A stretch of 64,000 nt of DNA from Dermatophilaceae bacterium Soc4.6 (GTDB taxonomy: Bacteria > Actinomycetota > Actinomycetes > Actinomycetales > Dermatophilaceae). The stretch spans positions 1,426,001-1,490,000 of the forward strand of contig JAZGVH010000002.1 of the NCBI GenBank assembly GCA_039889245.1. Reading direction: 5' to 3'. Shown piece after piece: positions 25,991 to 33,831 of the stretch (positions are counted from its first letter, which is position 1; each line of letters starts with the position of its first letter). Position numbers and translations under genes: made by a program. The notes under the pieces are model-generated. The model saw nothing but the letters and a program-made list of their open reading frames with translations, had not been told where the DNA came from and made no database searches.

Positions 25991-26075
25991 CCAGCAGCCG
26001 ACCTCACCGACCCTGAGTCAACCTCCCCCGAGAACCCGGTCGAAGACACCGGCCGCCGAGGTCAGCGCCGGTCGC

Positions 26076-26092
26076 GGGGGCGGTCCGCCCCC
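26076..26092. terminator. GC-rich hairpin after the sigma/anti-sigma operon
   Basis: GGGGGCG and CGCCCCC pair around a three-base loop, 86 bases past the stop at 25990 and 38 bases before the next start. No T-run follows. Confidence 0.55.
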
Positions 26093-26129
26093 GTCTCGGT
26101 GCGGCCACCCGAGGAATACGTTGGAACGC

Positions 26130-26597
26130 ATGAGCCTTGTGCCCGCCGACTCGTCCCCTCGCTCGCCCGACCGCACCCCCGGTGCCCAGCAGGCACAGCA
26201 CGCCCAGCACCCGATGGTGCAGCGGTTTCGCGCCGCCCGCCGATCGGACCTCCAGCTGCGCATCGCCGACGCCGTCACCGCGTTCGCCGGGTCGATGCCC
26301 TTCGTCTACCTGCATGCGGTGGCCTTCGCCATCTGGATGCTCGTCATCGAGCGGTCGCCGTGGCCGACCCTCACCCTCGTCGTGTCGCTCGAGGCGATCT
26401 TCCTGTCGACCTTCGTCATGATCGGCCAGAACCGGCAGGCGGCCTTCTCGCAGGCCAAGGCCGACCACGACTTCGTCGAGCAGGAGATGGAGCTGAAGAC
26501 CAACACCGACCTGACGCGGCAGATCCACGTGCTCACCTCAGAGCTCCACCGCCGCCTCCTGGAGGCTCCCCCGGCGGACGGCACCGAGCGCGGTTAG
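26130..26597 (+). CDS. DUF1003 membrane protein
   Basis: A protein of 155 residues. After a short hydrophilic start, RRSDLQLRIADAVTAFAGSM leads into two hydrophobic segments (FVYLHAVAFAIWMLVIE and LTLVVSLEAIFLSTFVMIG). Then comes the family's signature NRQAAFSQAKADHDFVEQEM and a helical tail ELKTNTDLTRQIHVL. Its role is unknown. The ATG at 26130 precedes the recognisable part; the open frame upstream looks like chance. Confidence 0.85.
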   Translation: MSLVPADSSPRSPDRTPGAQQAQHAQHPMVQRFRAARRSDLQLRIADAVTAFAGSMPFVYLHAVAFAIWMLVIERSPWPTLTLVVSLEAIFLSTFVMIGQNRQAAFSQAKADHDFVEQEMELKTNTDLTRQIHVLTSELHRRLLEAPPADGTERG

Positions 26598-26743
26598 GCG
26601 CAAGCAACACCAGTGCTCGACGTGGTCGGCGTGGGCTGCTCGACGAGGTCGAGGGCAGCGACGAGCCGGTCGCCGTCGCCGGTCACGGGCCGCCGGGGAC
26701 CTCGGTGCTTGCGCCAACGGGGGGCCTGCCCCAGCCTGAGGGC

Positions 26744-27559
26744 ATGTCCGCCCACCGCACGACCCGCCACCGACTCGACAAGACGGCCTACGAGGCCGAG
26801 CTGCTGCGCCTGCAGGGGGAGCTGGTCGCCATGCAGGAATGGGTGCGACGGGAGGGCGAGAGGGTGGTCGTCGTCTTCGAGGGGCGCGACGCTGCCGGCA
26901 AGGGCTCGAGCATCAAGCGGGTCGCGGAGTACCTCAACCCCCGCCGCGCCCGCATCGTCGCCCTGCCCATGCCCACCGAGCGACAGCGCAGCCAGTGGTA
27001 CTTCCAGCGCTACGTCGAGCACCTGCCGGCCGCCGGTGAGATCGTGCTCTTCGACCGCAGCTGGTACAACCGCGCCGGCGTCGAGCGGGTGCTCGGCTAC
27101 TGCACCCCCGAGGAGCACCGTCGCTTCCTGCGGCAGTGCCCCATCTTCGAGCGGATGCTCGTCGAGGACGGCATCCGCCTGCACAAGTACTGGTTCTCGG
27201 TCAGCGACACCGAGCAGCAGAAGCGTTTCGAGTCGCGTCTCACGGACCCGATGCGCCGGTGGAAGCTCTCGAGCACCGACGTCGAGTCGATCACCCGTTG
27301 GGAGGACTACTCCCGCGCCAAGGACGAGATGCTCGTGCACACCGACATCGCCGCCTCGCCGTGGAACGTCGTCGAGAGCGACGACAAGCGCCGCTCGCGG
27401 ATCAACATGATCGCCCACCTGCTCTCGCAGGTCCCCTACGAGCAGGTCGAGGCCCCCACCCTGGTCCTGCCGAAGCGACCGCCCTCGCAGGGCTACGTGC
27501 GCACCGAGCGGTCGCTGCAGCAGCCGGTGCCGGACCACGCCGCGACGCTCGAGGCGTGA
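26744..27559 (+). CDS. ppk2: Polyphosphate kinase 2
   Basis: A protein of 271 residues with the PPK2 P-loop kinase fold. Walker A is GRDAAGKGSS at residues 47-56, Walker B and the lid are DRSWYNRAGVERVLGYC near 104, and WKLSSTDVESITRWEDYSRA and TDIAASPWNVV follow as in the family. Single-domain PPK2 enzymes transfer phosphate between polyphosphate and nucleoside mono- or diphosphates; class cannot be set by eye. Its stop overlaps the flavoprotein start (GTGA), and a CYTH-CHAD protein is close by. Confidence 0.92.
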   Translation: MSAHRTTRHRLDKTAYEAELLRLQGELVAMQEWVRREGERVVVVFEGRDAAGKGSSIKRVAEYLNPRRARIVALPMPTERQRSQWYFQRYVEHLPAAGEIVLFDRSWYNRAGVERVLGYCTPEEHRRFLRQCPIFERMLVEDGIRLHKYWFSVSDTEQQKRFESRLTDPMRRWKLSSTDVESITRWEDYSRAKDEMLVHTDIAASPWNVVESDDKRRSRINMIAHLLSQVPYEQVEAPTLVLPKRPPSQGYVRTERSLQQPVPDHAATLEA

Positions 27560-28635
27560 GCACCACCCGCCCCGACGTCCTCGTCATCGGCGGCGGTCAG
27601 GCCGGTCTCGCCACGGCTTACCACCTGCGACGGGCCGGTCTCGTCGCAGGTGACGGCTTCTCGGTCATCGATGCCAACCCGGCGCCGGGTGGGGCCTGGC
27701 AGCACACCTGGCCCTCGCTGCGTCTCTTCTCCCCTGCCGCCTACTCCTCACTGCCCGGGCGCCCGATGCCGCCCTCGGGCGAGGAGTACCCCGCGGCGGT
27801 CCACGTCGTCGACTACCTGGCGCACTACGAGACGCACTACGCCCTGCCCGTCCACCACGGGCTCAGCGCCCACGACGTCCGCCGCGAGGACGACGACCCG
27901 CAGGGGCGCCTCCTCGTCGACACCCCCGCCGGCGTATGGAGCGCCCGAGTCGTCGTCAGCGCGACCGGCACCTGGGGCCGCCCCTTCGTGCCGACCGTGC
28001 CCGGGGCAGGTGACTTCGCGGGCCGGCAGCTGCACAGCGCTTCCTACGCAGGGCCCGAGTCCTTCGCCGGGGCAACGGTGCTCGTCGTCGGCGGCGGCAA
28101 CAGTGGCGCCCAGGTGGTGGCCGAGCTGTCGAGCGTGGCCGACACGACCTGGTGCACGGCGACAGCACCACGATTCCTGCCCGACGACGTCGACGGTCGG
28201 GTGCTCTTCGACGTCGCGACCGCCCGCCGCAAGGCCCTCGACGCCGGCCGACCCGACCCCGGTGGCGTTGCCGGCCTCGGAGACGTCGTCGCCGTCGCCT
28301 CCGTGCGTGAGGCCCGCGCCCGCGGCGCGATGGTCACCCACGCGATGTTCGAGCGGGTCACCGCAACGGGGGTGGTCGGCCCCGACGGTCACGAGGTGCC
28401 TGCCGACGTGATCGTGTGGTGCACCGGCTTCCGACCCGACCTCACCCACCTGGCGTCGCTCGGGCTGGCTCGGCGCGGCGGCCACCCCCTGACCATCGGC
28501 ACCCGGGCGCGGGACGAGCCCCGACTGCACCTCGTCGGCTACGGCGACTGGACCGGGCCGGCCTCCGCCACCCTGATCGGCGTCGGGCGCACGGCGCGCG
28601 ACGCGGTCGGTGAGATCGTCAACCGGCTCGGGTGA
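27556..28635 (+). CDS. FAD-dependent monooxygenase, ArsO-like
   Basis: A protein of 359 residues. The first dinucleotide motif is VLVIGGGQAGLATAYHLRRA, the second VLVVGGGNSGAQVV near residue 175. Between them, WQHTWPSLRLFSPAAYSSLP closely resembles ArsO-type flavoproteins. The final ATG-type motif is IVWCTGFRPDL. It probably uses NAD(P)H and oxygen on an unknown substrate; ArsO itself is linked to arsenic detoxification, but there are no ars genes beside it. It begins inside the PPK2 stop. Confidence 0.8.
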   Translation: MSTTRPDVLVIGGGQAGLATAYHLRRAGLVAGDGFSVIDANPAPGGAWQHTWPSLRLFSPAAYSSLPGRPMPPSGEEYPAAVHVVDYLAHYETHYALPVHHGLSAHDVRREDDDPQGRLLVDTPAGVWSARVVVSATGTWGRPFVPTVPGAGDFAGRQLHSASYAGPESFAGATVLVVGGGNSGAQVVAELSSVADTTWCTATAPRFLPDDVDGRVLFDVATARRKALDAGRPDPGGVAGLGDVVAVASVREARARGAMVTHAMFERVTATGVVGPDGHEVPADVIVWCTGFRPDLTHLASLGLARRGGHPLTIGTRARDEPRLHLVGYGDWTGPASATLIGVGRTARDAVGEIVNRLG

Positions 28636-28709
28636 GAGGACCACGACGGGCACGCACGGGGGGACTTCCGGCCCTCCCTGTTCCCCCGGAGACCGAGTCA
28701 GGATGAGCT

Positions 28710-30317
28710 ATGCCGCCCACCAGCCACCTCGAGATCGAGCGCAAGTTCGACGTGCCCTACGATTCGAGCCCGCCTGACCTGCAGCACCTGCCCGGCGTGG
28801 AAGCCGCCGGGCCGACCTCGACCTTCCACCTCGCGGCCGACTACTGGGACACCCGCCGCCACCACCTCGCGCGCCACCAGATCACCCTGCGGCGTCGTAC
28901 CGGGGGCACCGATGCGGGGTGGCACCTCAAGGTCGGCGCCGGCGTCGACGGTCGAGCCGAGCACGCGTGCGAGCTCGGGGACGCGACCGCCCCACCGGAG
29001 GCCCTCGTGGACCTGGTGCGCCACCTCGTCCTCGAGCACCCGCTGCAGGTGGTCGCCCGGGTCGACACGCACCGCGACGAGACCCCCCTGCTCGACGGGG
29101 CGGGGCGCGTGCTCGCCTGGTTCTGTGACGACCTCGTGGTGTCCGACACCCCACCGTCGTCCGGGCACGGGGCGGCACAGACGGTCGGGGCGACCCTGCG
29201 CCCCGACCGCACGACCCCCGGTACGAGCCACTGGCGCGAGTGGGAGGTCGAGCTCGCCGACGGCGACCGCCACCTGCTGGCGGCCACCTCGACGGCCCTG
29301 ATCGCCGGGGGCGCCCAGCCCCCCGTCTTCGCGTCCAAGCTGGCCCACGCCCTGGGCGACCGCCTGCCGATCACGCACCCGGGACGGCCCGGACGGGGCC
29401 ACCGCAGAGGGCGACACGACCGCTCGGCCAGCGACGTCCTGGGTGCACGGCTGCACTCCCAGCTGGACGCCCTCACGGCGCAGGCGGACGGGGTCGCTGC
29501 CGGGGACCCCACGGCCGTCCACGACATGCGCATCGCGACCCGGCGCCTGCGAGCCGCGCTACGCACGTTCGAGCCGGTGCTGGAGACGGGGGCGACCACG
29601 CAGTGCACCCGTGAGCTGCGCTGGCTGGGGCTGATGCTCGGCTCCGCTCGCGATGCGCAGGTGCTGCGCGAGCGGCTGGAGGCAGAGCTCGCAGCCCTCC
29701 CCGGCGGCCTCGATCGCGGACCCGCCGCGGCGAGGATCGACGCGCACCTCGGCCGCCTGGCCGGCACCGGCCAGGCCCACACGGCCCAGGCCGTCACCTC
29801 CGACCGCTACCACCACCTGCTGGACGAGCTCGAGACCCTGGCCACCCTGCCTCCCGCCCGGCCCGAGGCCGCGGCGAGAGCCAAGACCCTCGTGCCGGGA
29901 CTGCTCGCCCGCGACGCCCGGCGCTTCCTTCGGGCCAGCCGCCGGGCCGGGCGCGCTCTGCCACCGGGGCGCGACGTCGCCCTCCACGAGGTGCGCAAGC
30001 GGGCCAAGCAGCTGCGCTACTCCGCCGAGTCGGTCACCCCGGTCTGCGGCAAGCGTGCCCGCAAGGTGGCCCGCGCAGCGACCCGGGTGCAGGAGTCGCT
30101 GGGTGCCCACCAGGACGCCGTCGTCGCCCGACAGGTGGTGCGTGACCTGACGACGCAGGCCAGGACGGCCGGTGAGGACCTGACCCCGTACGACGCCGTG
30201 AGCCGGGTCGAGCGGGCCGCCGCCGCGAGGGCCGTCGAGGCCTACGACCAGGACCTGAGACACCTGCGGAAGGTGCTGCGACGACGGCTCGGGGGGCTTC
30301 TCCTGGCGCACCGGTAG
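28710..30317 (+). CDS. CYTH-CHAD polyphosphate-binding protein
   Basis: A protein of 535 residues. The CYTH part (about 1-200) begins with E8-x-E10-x-K12 in LEIERKF, the triphosphate tunnel motif, with LRRRTGGTDAGWHLKV and FASKLAHALG further on. The CHAD part (about 245-525) opens with AVHDMRIATRRLRAALRTFE and has many conserved His, Arg and Lys, including HEVRKRAKQLRYSAES, for binding polyphosphate. Proteins of this form hydrolyse triphosphates or bind polyphosphate granules. With PPK2 just upstream this looks like a small polyphosphate locus. Confidence 0.9.
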   Translation: MPPTSHLEIERKFDVPYDSSPPDLQHLPGVEAAGPTSTFHLAADYWDTRRHHLARHQITLRRRTGGTDAGWHLKVGAGVDGRAEHACELGDATAPPEALVDLVRHLVLEHPLQVVARVDTHRDETPLLDGAGRVLAWFCDDLVVSDTPPSSGHGAAQTVGATLRPDRTTPGTSHWREWEVELADGDRHLLAATSTALIAGGAQPPVFASKLAHALGDRLPITHPGRPGRGHRRGRHDRSASDVLGARLHSQLDALTAQADGVAAGDPTAVHDMRIATRRLRAALRTFEPVLETGATTQCTRELRWLGLMLGSARDAQVLRERLEAELAALPGGLDRGPAAARIDAHLGRLAGTGQAHTAQAVTSDRYHHLLDELETLATLPPARPEAAARAKTLVPGLLARDARRFLRASRRAGRALPPGRDVALHEVRKRAKQLRYSAESVTPVCGKRARKVARAATRVQESLGAHQDAVVARQVVRDLTTQARTAGEDLTPYDAVSRVERAAAARAVEAYDQDLRHLRKVLRRRLGGLLLAHR

Positions 30318-30391
30318 CGGGCCGCGGCCCCGGGCGTCACGTGCGAACCTGCTGGGAGTTCGCCCCACATCCACGAGGATCGTCGCCGCCG

Positions 30392-31237
30392 ATGCCCGGC
30401 GCCCGCGAGGATGAGGCAGTGAGCGCCACCCCCGACTCCCGTCCCTCGACCCGCACGAGAGGGACCGACGCCCTGCCCGCCGCCGCCCGGGTCGCCGTAC
30501 CGGCCCTCGCGTTCTGGGTCGCCAAGGCCCTGTCGACCGCCATGGGCGAGTCGGTCTCTGACTGGTCGATCCGCGCTGCCCCGCCGGTGCTCGCGGTGCT
30601 CGTCGGCCTCGTGGCCTTCGTCGCCGCCCTCGCGGTGCAGCTGACCCGGCATCGCTACCTGCCCTGGGTCTACTGGACCGCGGTCGCGATGGTCGGCGTC
30701 TTCGGCACGATGGCCGCCGACGTCGCGCACGTCGTGCTCGGCCTGCCGTACGCCGCGTCCTTCCCGCTGTGCGCCGCCCTCCTCGGCGGGCTCTTCGTCT
30801 ACTGGCGTCGCAGCGAGGGCAGCTGCGACGTCCACGAGGTGACGACCACGCGGCGAGAGCTGCTCTACTGGGCCGCTGTCGTGCTCACCTTCGCGATGGG
30901 CACCGCGCTCGGCGACCTCACCGCGGTGACGCTGCACCTGGGCTACCCGGTGTCGATCGTGGCCTTCGCCGTGGCCATCCTCGTGCCGGTGCTGGGCTAC
31001 CGGCTGCTGCACTGGGACCCGGTCTTCTCGTTCTGGTTCGCCTACGTGCTCACCCGCCCGCTCGGCGCCTCCGTCGCCGACTGGCTCGGCAAGCCGGTTG
31101 CCGAGCACGGCGTCGGGCTCGGGTCGGGCTGGGTCGGGCTCGCGCTCGTCGCGCTCATGGCGGTCAGCGTGGCGACCATGCGCCCCTCACCCGACGAGCG
31201 ACGTCAGAGCCAGCCGCGCCGCTTGAAGGTGAGGTAG
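30392..31237 (+). CDS. DUF347-type membrane protein (COG4705)
   Basis: An integral membrane protein of about 281 residues with seven or eight hydrophobic segments in two related halves. Each half has the family's repeat: VAKALSTAMGESVSDWSIR and FAMGTALGDLTAVTLHLG, and the last part FAYVLTRPLGASVADWLG. Family members have been tied to metal homeostasis, but the function is not settled. The start is ATG 30392 or GTG 30419 (GAGG just upstream). Its 3' end overlaps the convergent CorA gene by 34 bases. Confidence 0.8.
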   Translation: MPGAREDEAVSATPDSRPSTRTRGTDALPAAARVAVPALAFWVAKALSTAMGESVSDWSIRAAPPVLAVLVGLVAFVAALAVQLTRHRYLPWVYWTAVAMVGVFGTMAADVAHVVLGLPYAASFPLCAALLGGLFVYWRRSEGSCDVHEVTTTRRELLYWAAVVLTFAMGTALGDLTAVTLHLGYPVSIVAFAVAILVPVLGYRLLHWDPVFSFWFAYVLTRPLGASVADWLGKPVAEHGVGLGSGWVGLALVALMAVSVATMRPSPDERRQSQPRRLKVR

Positions 31238-32241
31238 AGCAGCCCCGCGATGACGATGATCGAGACGGTGCTGAGCTCGAAGCCGAACGGCTGCTGGAAG
31301 CCGGGGTAGGGCACGTTCTGGCCGAAGAAACCCGTGATCGCCGTGGGGATCGCGATGATCGCGGCCCAGCTCGTGAGCTTCTTCATCACGGTGTTGAGTC
31401 GAGCGTCCTGCAGCGACAGGTTGGTCTCGAAGATGGTTGTGACCATGTCCCGCAGCGACTCCGTCCACTCGGTCGCGCGCAGCACGTGGTCGTAGAGGTC
31501 GTCGTACCAGGGGTTGAGCTCGGTGGGGGCCCCGCGCTCCTGGCGGTGGCGCAGCACGCCGTTCACGACCTCGCGCATCGGCAGGACCACCCGGCGCAGG
31601 GCGACGAGGTCCTTGCGGATGCCATAGGTCTGGCGCTGCACGGCATGGCTGAGCGACTCCTCCTCGAAGAGCACGTCCTCGAGCGCCTCGATGCGGTCGT
31701 CGAGCACCTGCACGGCCTCGAAGTGGCTGTCGACGACCATGTCGAGCAGTCCGTGCACGAGCGCACCGACGCCGTGCTTGAGCAGGTCGGCGTTCTCGTC
31801 CCACCGGCTCACGACCTCGTCCATGTCGAAGCCGTCGCTGGCGTGCACCGTGACGATGCCTCGAGGGAGGACGAACGCCGAGACGCGGCTCAGCCGCAGG
31901 TTGGGGCGGCCGGACGCGCCCGACGGGCTTGAGGGGTCTGACGGGTTCGACGCGATGACGGCTGCGTAGGCGGTGAGGAAGATGTGGCTGGAGTAGCGAG
32001 TGACCTTGGCGCGCTCGCCGTGGGAGACGGCGTCCTCGACGGCCAGCGGGTCGAGCGACAGCTCGACCGCCAGGTCGTCGAGCACGCGCGAGCTCGGGTC
32101 GCAGACGTCGACCCACACCAGGACGTCAGGCTCGGCCAGGAGGTCGTCGATCGCGTCGAAGGCGAACTCGGTGCGCTCGAGCACCCCAGCCCGCCAGACC
32201 CGGCCCCGCACCGGCCCCGCGTCCCCGCCCTGGTCCTCCAT
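31204..32241 (-). CDS. corA: CorA-family divalent cation transporter
   Basis: A protein of 345 residues. A large cytoplasmic N-terminal domain is followed by a long helix and two C-terminal membrane segments. FFGQNVPYPG stands at the pore mouth where most CorA proteins have YGMNF, so this is a GQN variant. ATG at 32241 is preceded by no clear ribosome binding site. The gene is preceded by about 540 bases of structured leader with a terminator, which suggests transcriptional control before the gene. It should carry Mg2+ or another divalent ion. Confidence 0.85.
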   Translation of the reverse strand: MEDQGGDAGPVRGRVWRAGVLERTEFAFDAIDDLLAEPDVLVWVDVCDPSSRVLDDLAVELSLDPLAVEDAVSHGERAKVTRYSSHIFLTAYAAVIASNPSDPSSPSGASGRPNLRLSRVSAFVLPRGIVTVHASDGFDMDEVVSRWDENADLLKHGVGALVHGLLDMVVDSHFEAVQVLDDRIEALEDVLFEEESLSHAVQRQTYGIRKDLVALRRVVLPMREVVNGVLRHRQERGAPTELNPWYDDLYDHVLRATEWTESLRDMVTTIFETNLSLQDARLNTVMKKLTSWAAIIAIPTAITGFFGQNVPYPGFQQPFGFELSTVSIIVIAGLLYLTFKRRGWL

Positions 32242-32280
32242 GCCGTCAGCGTGCCACAGCCGTCGGGCGCGGGCACATGA

Positions 32281-32480
32281 CGAAGGGCGCCTGTCCACCC
32301 CCACGGTGGTCAGGCGCCCTGCGTCGTCCCCCTGCGGCACCGGCCCCCCGGCCGGCGGTCTCGGGCACCGTCCCCCACGGACGGACCGAGCACGGGTTTC
32401 CCCGTCAGGCTCCGGTCCCCACCGGCTGTGCTCCTGACACTCACAACTATACGGGTAAAGGAACAGTAAAGTGAGTAAAG
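32281..32480 (-). ncRNA. Structured leader RNA unit A upstream of corA
   Basis: Reading the minus strand, this unit follows the same plan as unit B. GTCAGG and CCTGAC close a helix (32404-32438) around a hairpin with a GGGG loop. CTCGG/CCGAG closes a second helix (32360-32390) with a nested GUGGGGG loop. A 9-bp stem GGGCGCCTG/CAGGCGCCC (32285-32319) closes a third one with the same nested loop. The arms differ from unit B while pairing and loops remain, which is the pattern of a conserved RNA. This unit ends 40 bases before the corA start and has no T-run. Confidence 0.6.
32455..32480. promoter_or_regulatory. Three GTAAAG direct repeats before leader unit A
   Basis: GTAAAG occurs at 32455, 32466 and 32475 (CTTTAC on the corA strand), spaced 11 and 9 bases. 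A similar pair precedes unit B. Helical-turn spacing of direct repeats is typical of OmpR-type response regulators. Confidence 0.45.
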
Positions 32481-32599
32481 ACCCTATTTCGGTCACTGGC
32501 ATCTTCCGGACATACCGGTCGGGTCGACGAGCGGCCAGCCGCCACCGCCTCCTCAGGGCCCGCCGCCCCGATCCGTCGGGCCACAGCCCGGGGACGACG

Positions 32600-32641
32600 A
32601 AAAACAGGGGCGCCGACACCCCCACGGTGCGGCACCCCTGT
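32600..32641 (-). terminator. Intrinsic terminator in leader unit B
   Basis: On the minus strand an 11-bp stem, ACAGGGGTGCC with GGCGCCCCTGT, encloses a smaller hairpin and is followed directly by TTTTT. This is the best T-run terminator in the window and points toward corA, so it should stop transcripts that begin further upstream. Confidence 0.85.
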
Positions 32642-32770
32642 CCTTCGGTGCGGTCAGGCCGACATCCTCGCCGGCCCTGGATCGGCACCCCCACGGTGCG
32701 TCTCCGGTGATCTTCATCCCCATCAGGCTGGCGGCCCCACGGCCGTTTGCCTGACATTCATCAGCATACG

Positions 32771-32787
32771 GTAAAGACACGGTAAAG
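32771..32787. promoter_or_regulatory. Two GTAAAG direct repeats before leader unit B
   Basis: GTAAAG occurs at 32771 and 32782, 11 bases apart, at the same position relative to the leader as in unit A. This suggests a duplicated promoter-plus-leader block. Confidence 0.45.
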
Positions 32788-32963
32788 ACCATCAAATCCG
32801 ACAAAGAGCCTCCCCTCACCTGCCGGCACGGACGGACCAGCCGCGCGAGACGGTCGCCCACAGGGTAGGCAGGAGGTATGCGCCCTGCCTGCTGCCCCGA
32901 CCCCGCTCACCTCGCCGACGCCGCTGACCCCTCTCTTCAGGCCGATCCCGCACACTGGTGGGC

Positions 32964-33824
32964 ATGAGCACCACCCCCTGGCAGCCCACCAGCCTCGTCG
33001 CCATCCCGGCCTTCGGCTCTCCGGAGCTGACGGACAACGTGCTGGCCGACCTTGCGCGCGACGGGAGCCTCGACGACCTCCGGGTGCAGGTCGTCGTGGT
33101 CGACAACGGCGGTGACTACGTCGTCCCCGCCGCGCTCCGGAGCCCCGGTGCCGCCGGGTCCCGGGTGACCGTCCACCGCCCCGGCCACAACCTGCGGTGG
33201 ATCGGCAGCGCCAACTGGGCGCTGCGGGCCGCGGTGCGCGACGGTCTCGACCTGTGCGTCGTGCTCAACAACGACACCCGTCTGTCACCCGGCTTCCTCG
33301 ACGGCCTCGTCACGCCCTTCATCGGGCCCGCTGAGCTCGAGGACGACGTGGCGCTGGTGGCCGCCTGCTACGACGACTTCTGGATCCACCAGCGGGCCGA
33401 CGTCATCCCTCCGACCGCCGCCGACTACGAGGGCCGCGACGTGGTCCGCGACGTGCCCTTCTGCGACGGCACGGCGCTCGCCTTCGCGGCGCGCCGGGTC
33501 CTCGACATCGGCGGGCTCGACGAGGTCGCCTTCCCGCGCCACGGCTACGGCTCCGACATCGACCTCGCCCTGAGGGTCCGCGAGGCGGGGCTGCGGTGCC
33601 TGGTGACCGAGCGGGCCTACGTCTCGCACCTGCGGCGCGCGACCATGGAGCGCACCGGCCAGCCGTCCGAGCTCAACCGCGCCGAGATCCTCGACGGCAT
33701 GGACGCCAAGTGGCCGGGGGGGTGGCGCGCCCGGGCCGGGCTCGGGCCCGACTCCTTCCCGGCCCACAACACCGGCAGTGCCGCCACGTGGTACCTCGAG
33801 CCGGTGGCCTCGACCACGACGTGA
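32964..33824 (+). CDS. Family 2 glycosyltransferase
   Basis: A protein of 286 residues of the GT-A fold. LVAIPAFGSPELTDNVLADL opens the fold, VVVDNGGDY follows, then the metal-binding LCVVLNNDTRLSPGF (NDT at the DxD place). FCDGTALAFAARRVLDIGGLDE with YGSDIDLALRVREAGL matches family 2 C-terminal motifs. It is followed at 7 bases by a second glycosyltransferase, so the two act in one pathway, probably of cell-surface polysaccharide or glycolipid. No polymer genes are adjacent. Confidence 0.85.
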   Translation: MSTTPWQPTSLVAIPAFGSPELTDNVLADLARDGSLDDLRVQVVVVDNGGDYVVPAALRSPGAAGSRVTVHRPGHNLRWIGSANWALRAAVRDGLDLCVVLNNDTRLSPGFLDGLVTPFIGPAELEDDVALVAACYDDFWIHQRADVIPPTAADYEGRDVVRDVPFCDGTALAFAARRVLDIGGLDEVAFPRHGYGSDIDLALRVREAGLRCLVTERAYVSHLRRATMERTGQPSELNRAEILDGMDAKWPGGWRARAGLGPDSFPAHNTGSAATWYLEPVASTTT

Positions 33825-33831
33825 GGCGGGC

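Larger units (their letters stand above)
32600..32800 (-). ncRNA. Structured leader RNA unit B with intrinsic terminator
   Basis: On the minus strand the unit begins at two CTTTACC boxes. TCAGG/CCTGA (32723-32754) closes a hairpin with a GUGGGG loop, then GGGGA, then GATC/GATC (32680-32712) around GCACC-GUGGG-GGUGC, then a terminator stem around CACC-GUGGG-GGUG. A second GCCTGA copy near 32655 could pair with the first TCAGG and form an antiterminator. None of the actinobacterial Mg-sensing M-box core sequence is seen. It is a candidate riboswitch or attenuator for corA. Confidence 0.6.

Noticed and set aside
32471-32710. A 79-codon gene (MSKDPISVTGIFRTYRSGRR...)
   Set aside because: It crosses the leader units and their terminator, has no ribosome binding site and no protein-like pattern.
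32281-32800. A known M-box, SAM-IV or yybP-ykoY riboswitch
   Set aside because: GUGGGG-like text recalls SAM-IV and GGGGA recalls yybP-ykoY, but the other conserved parts of each family are missing. Matching is from memory; a covariance search would decide.
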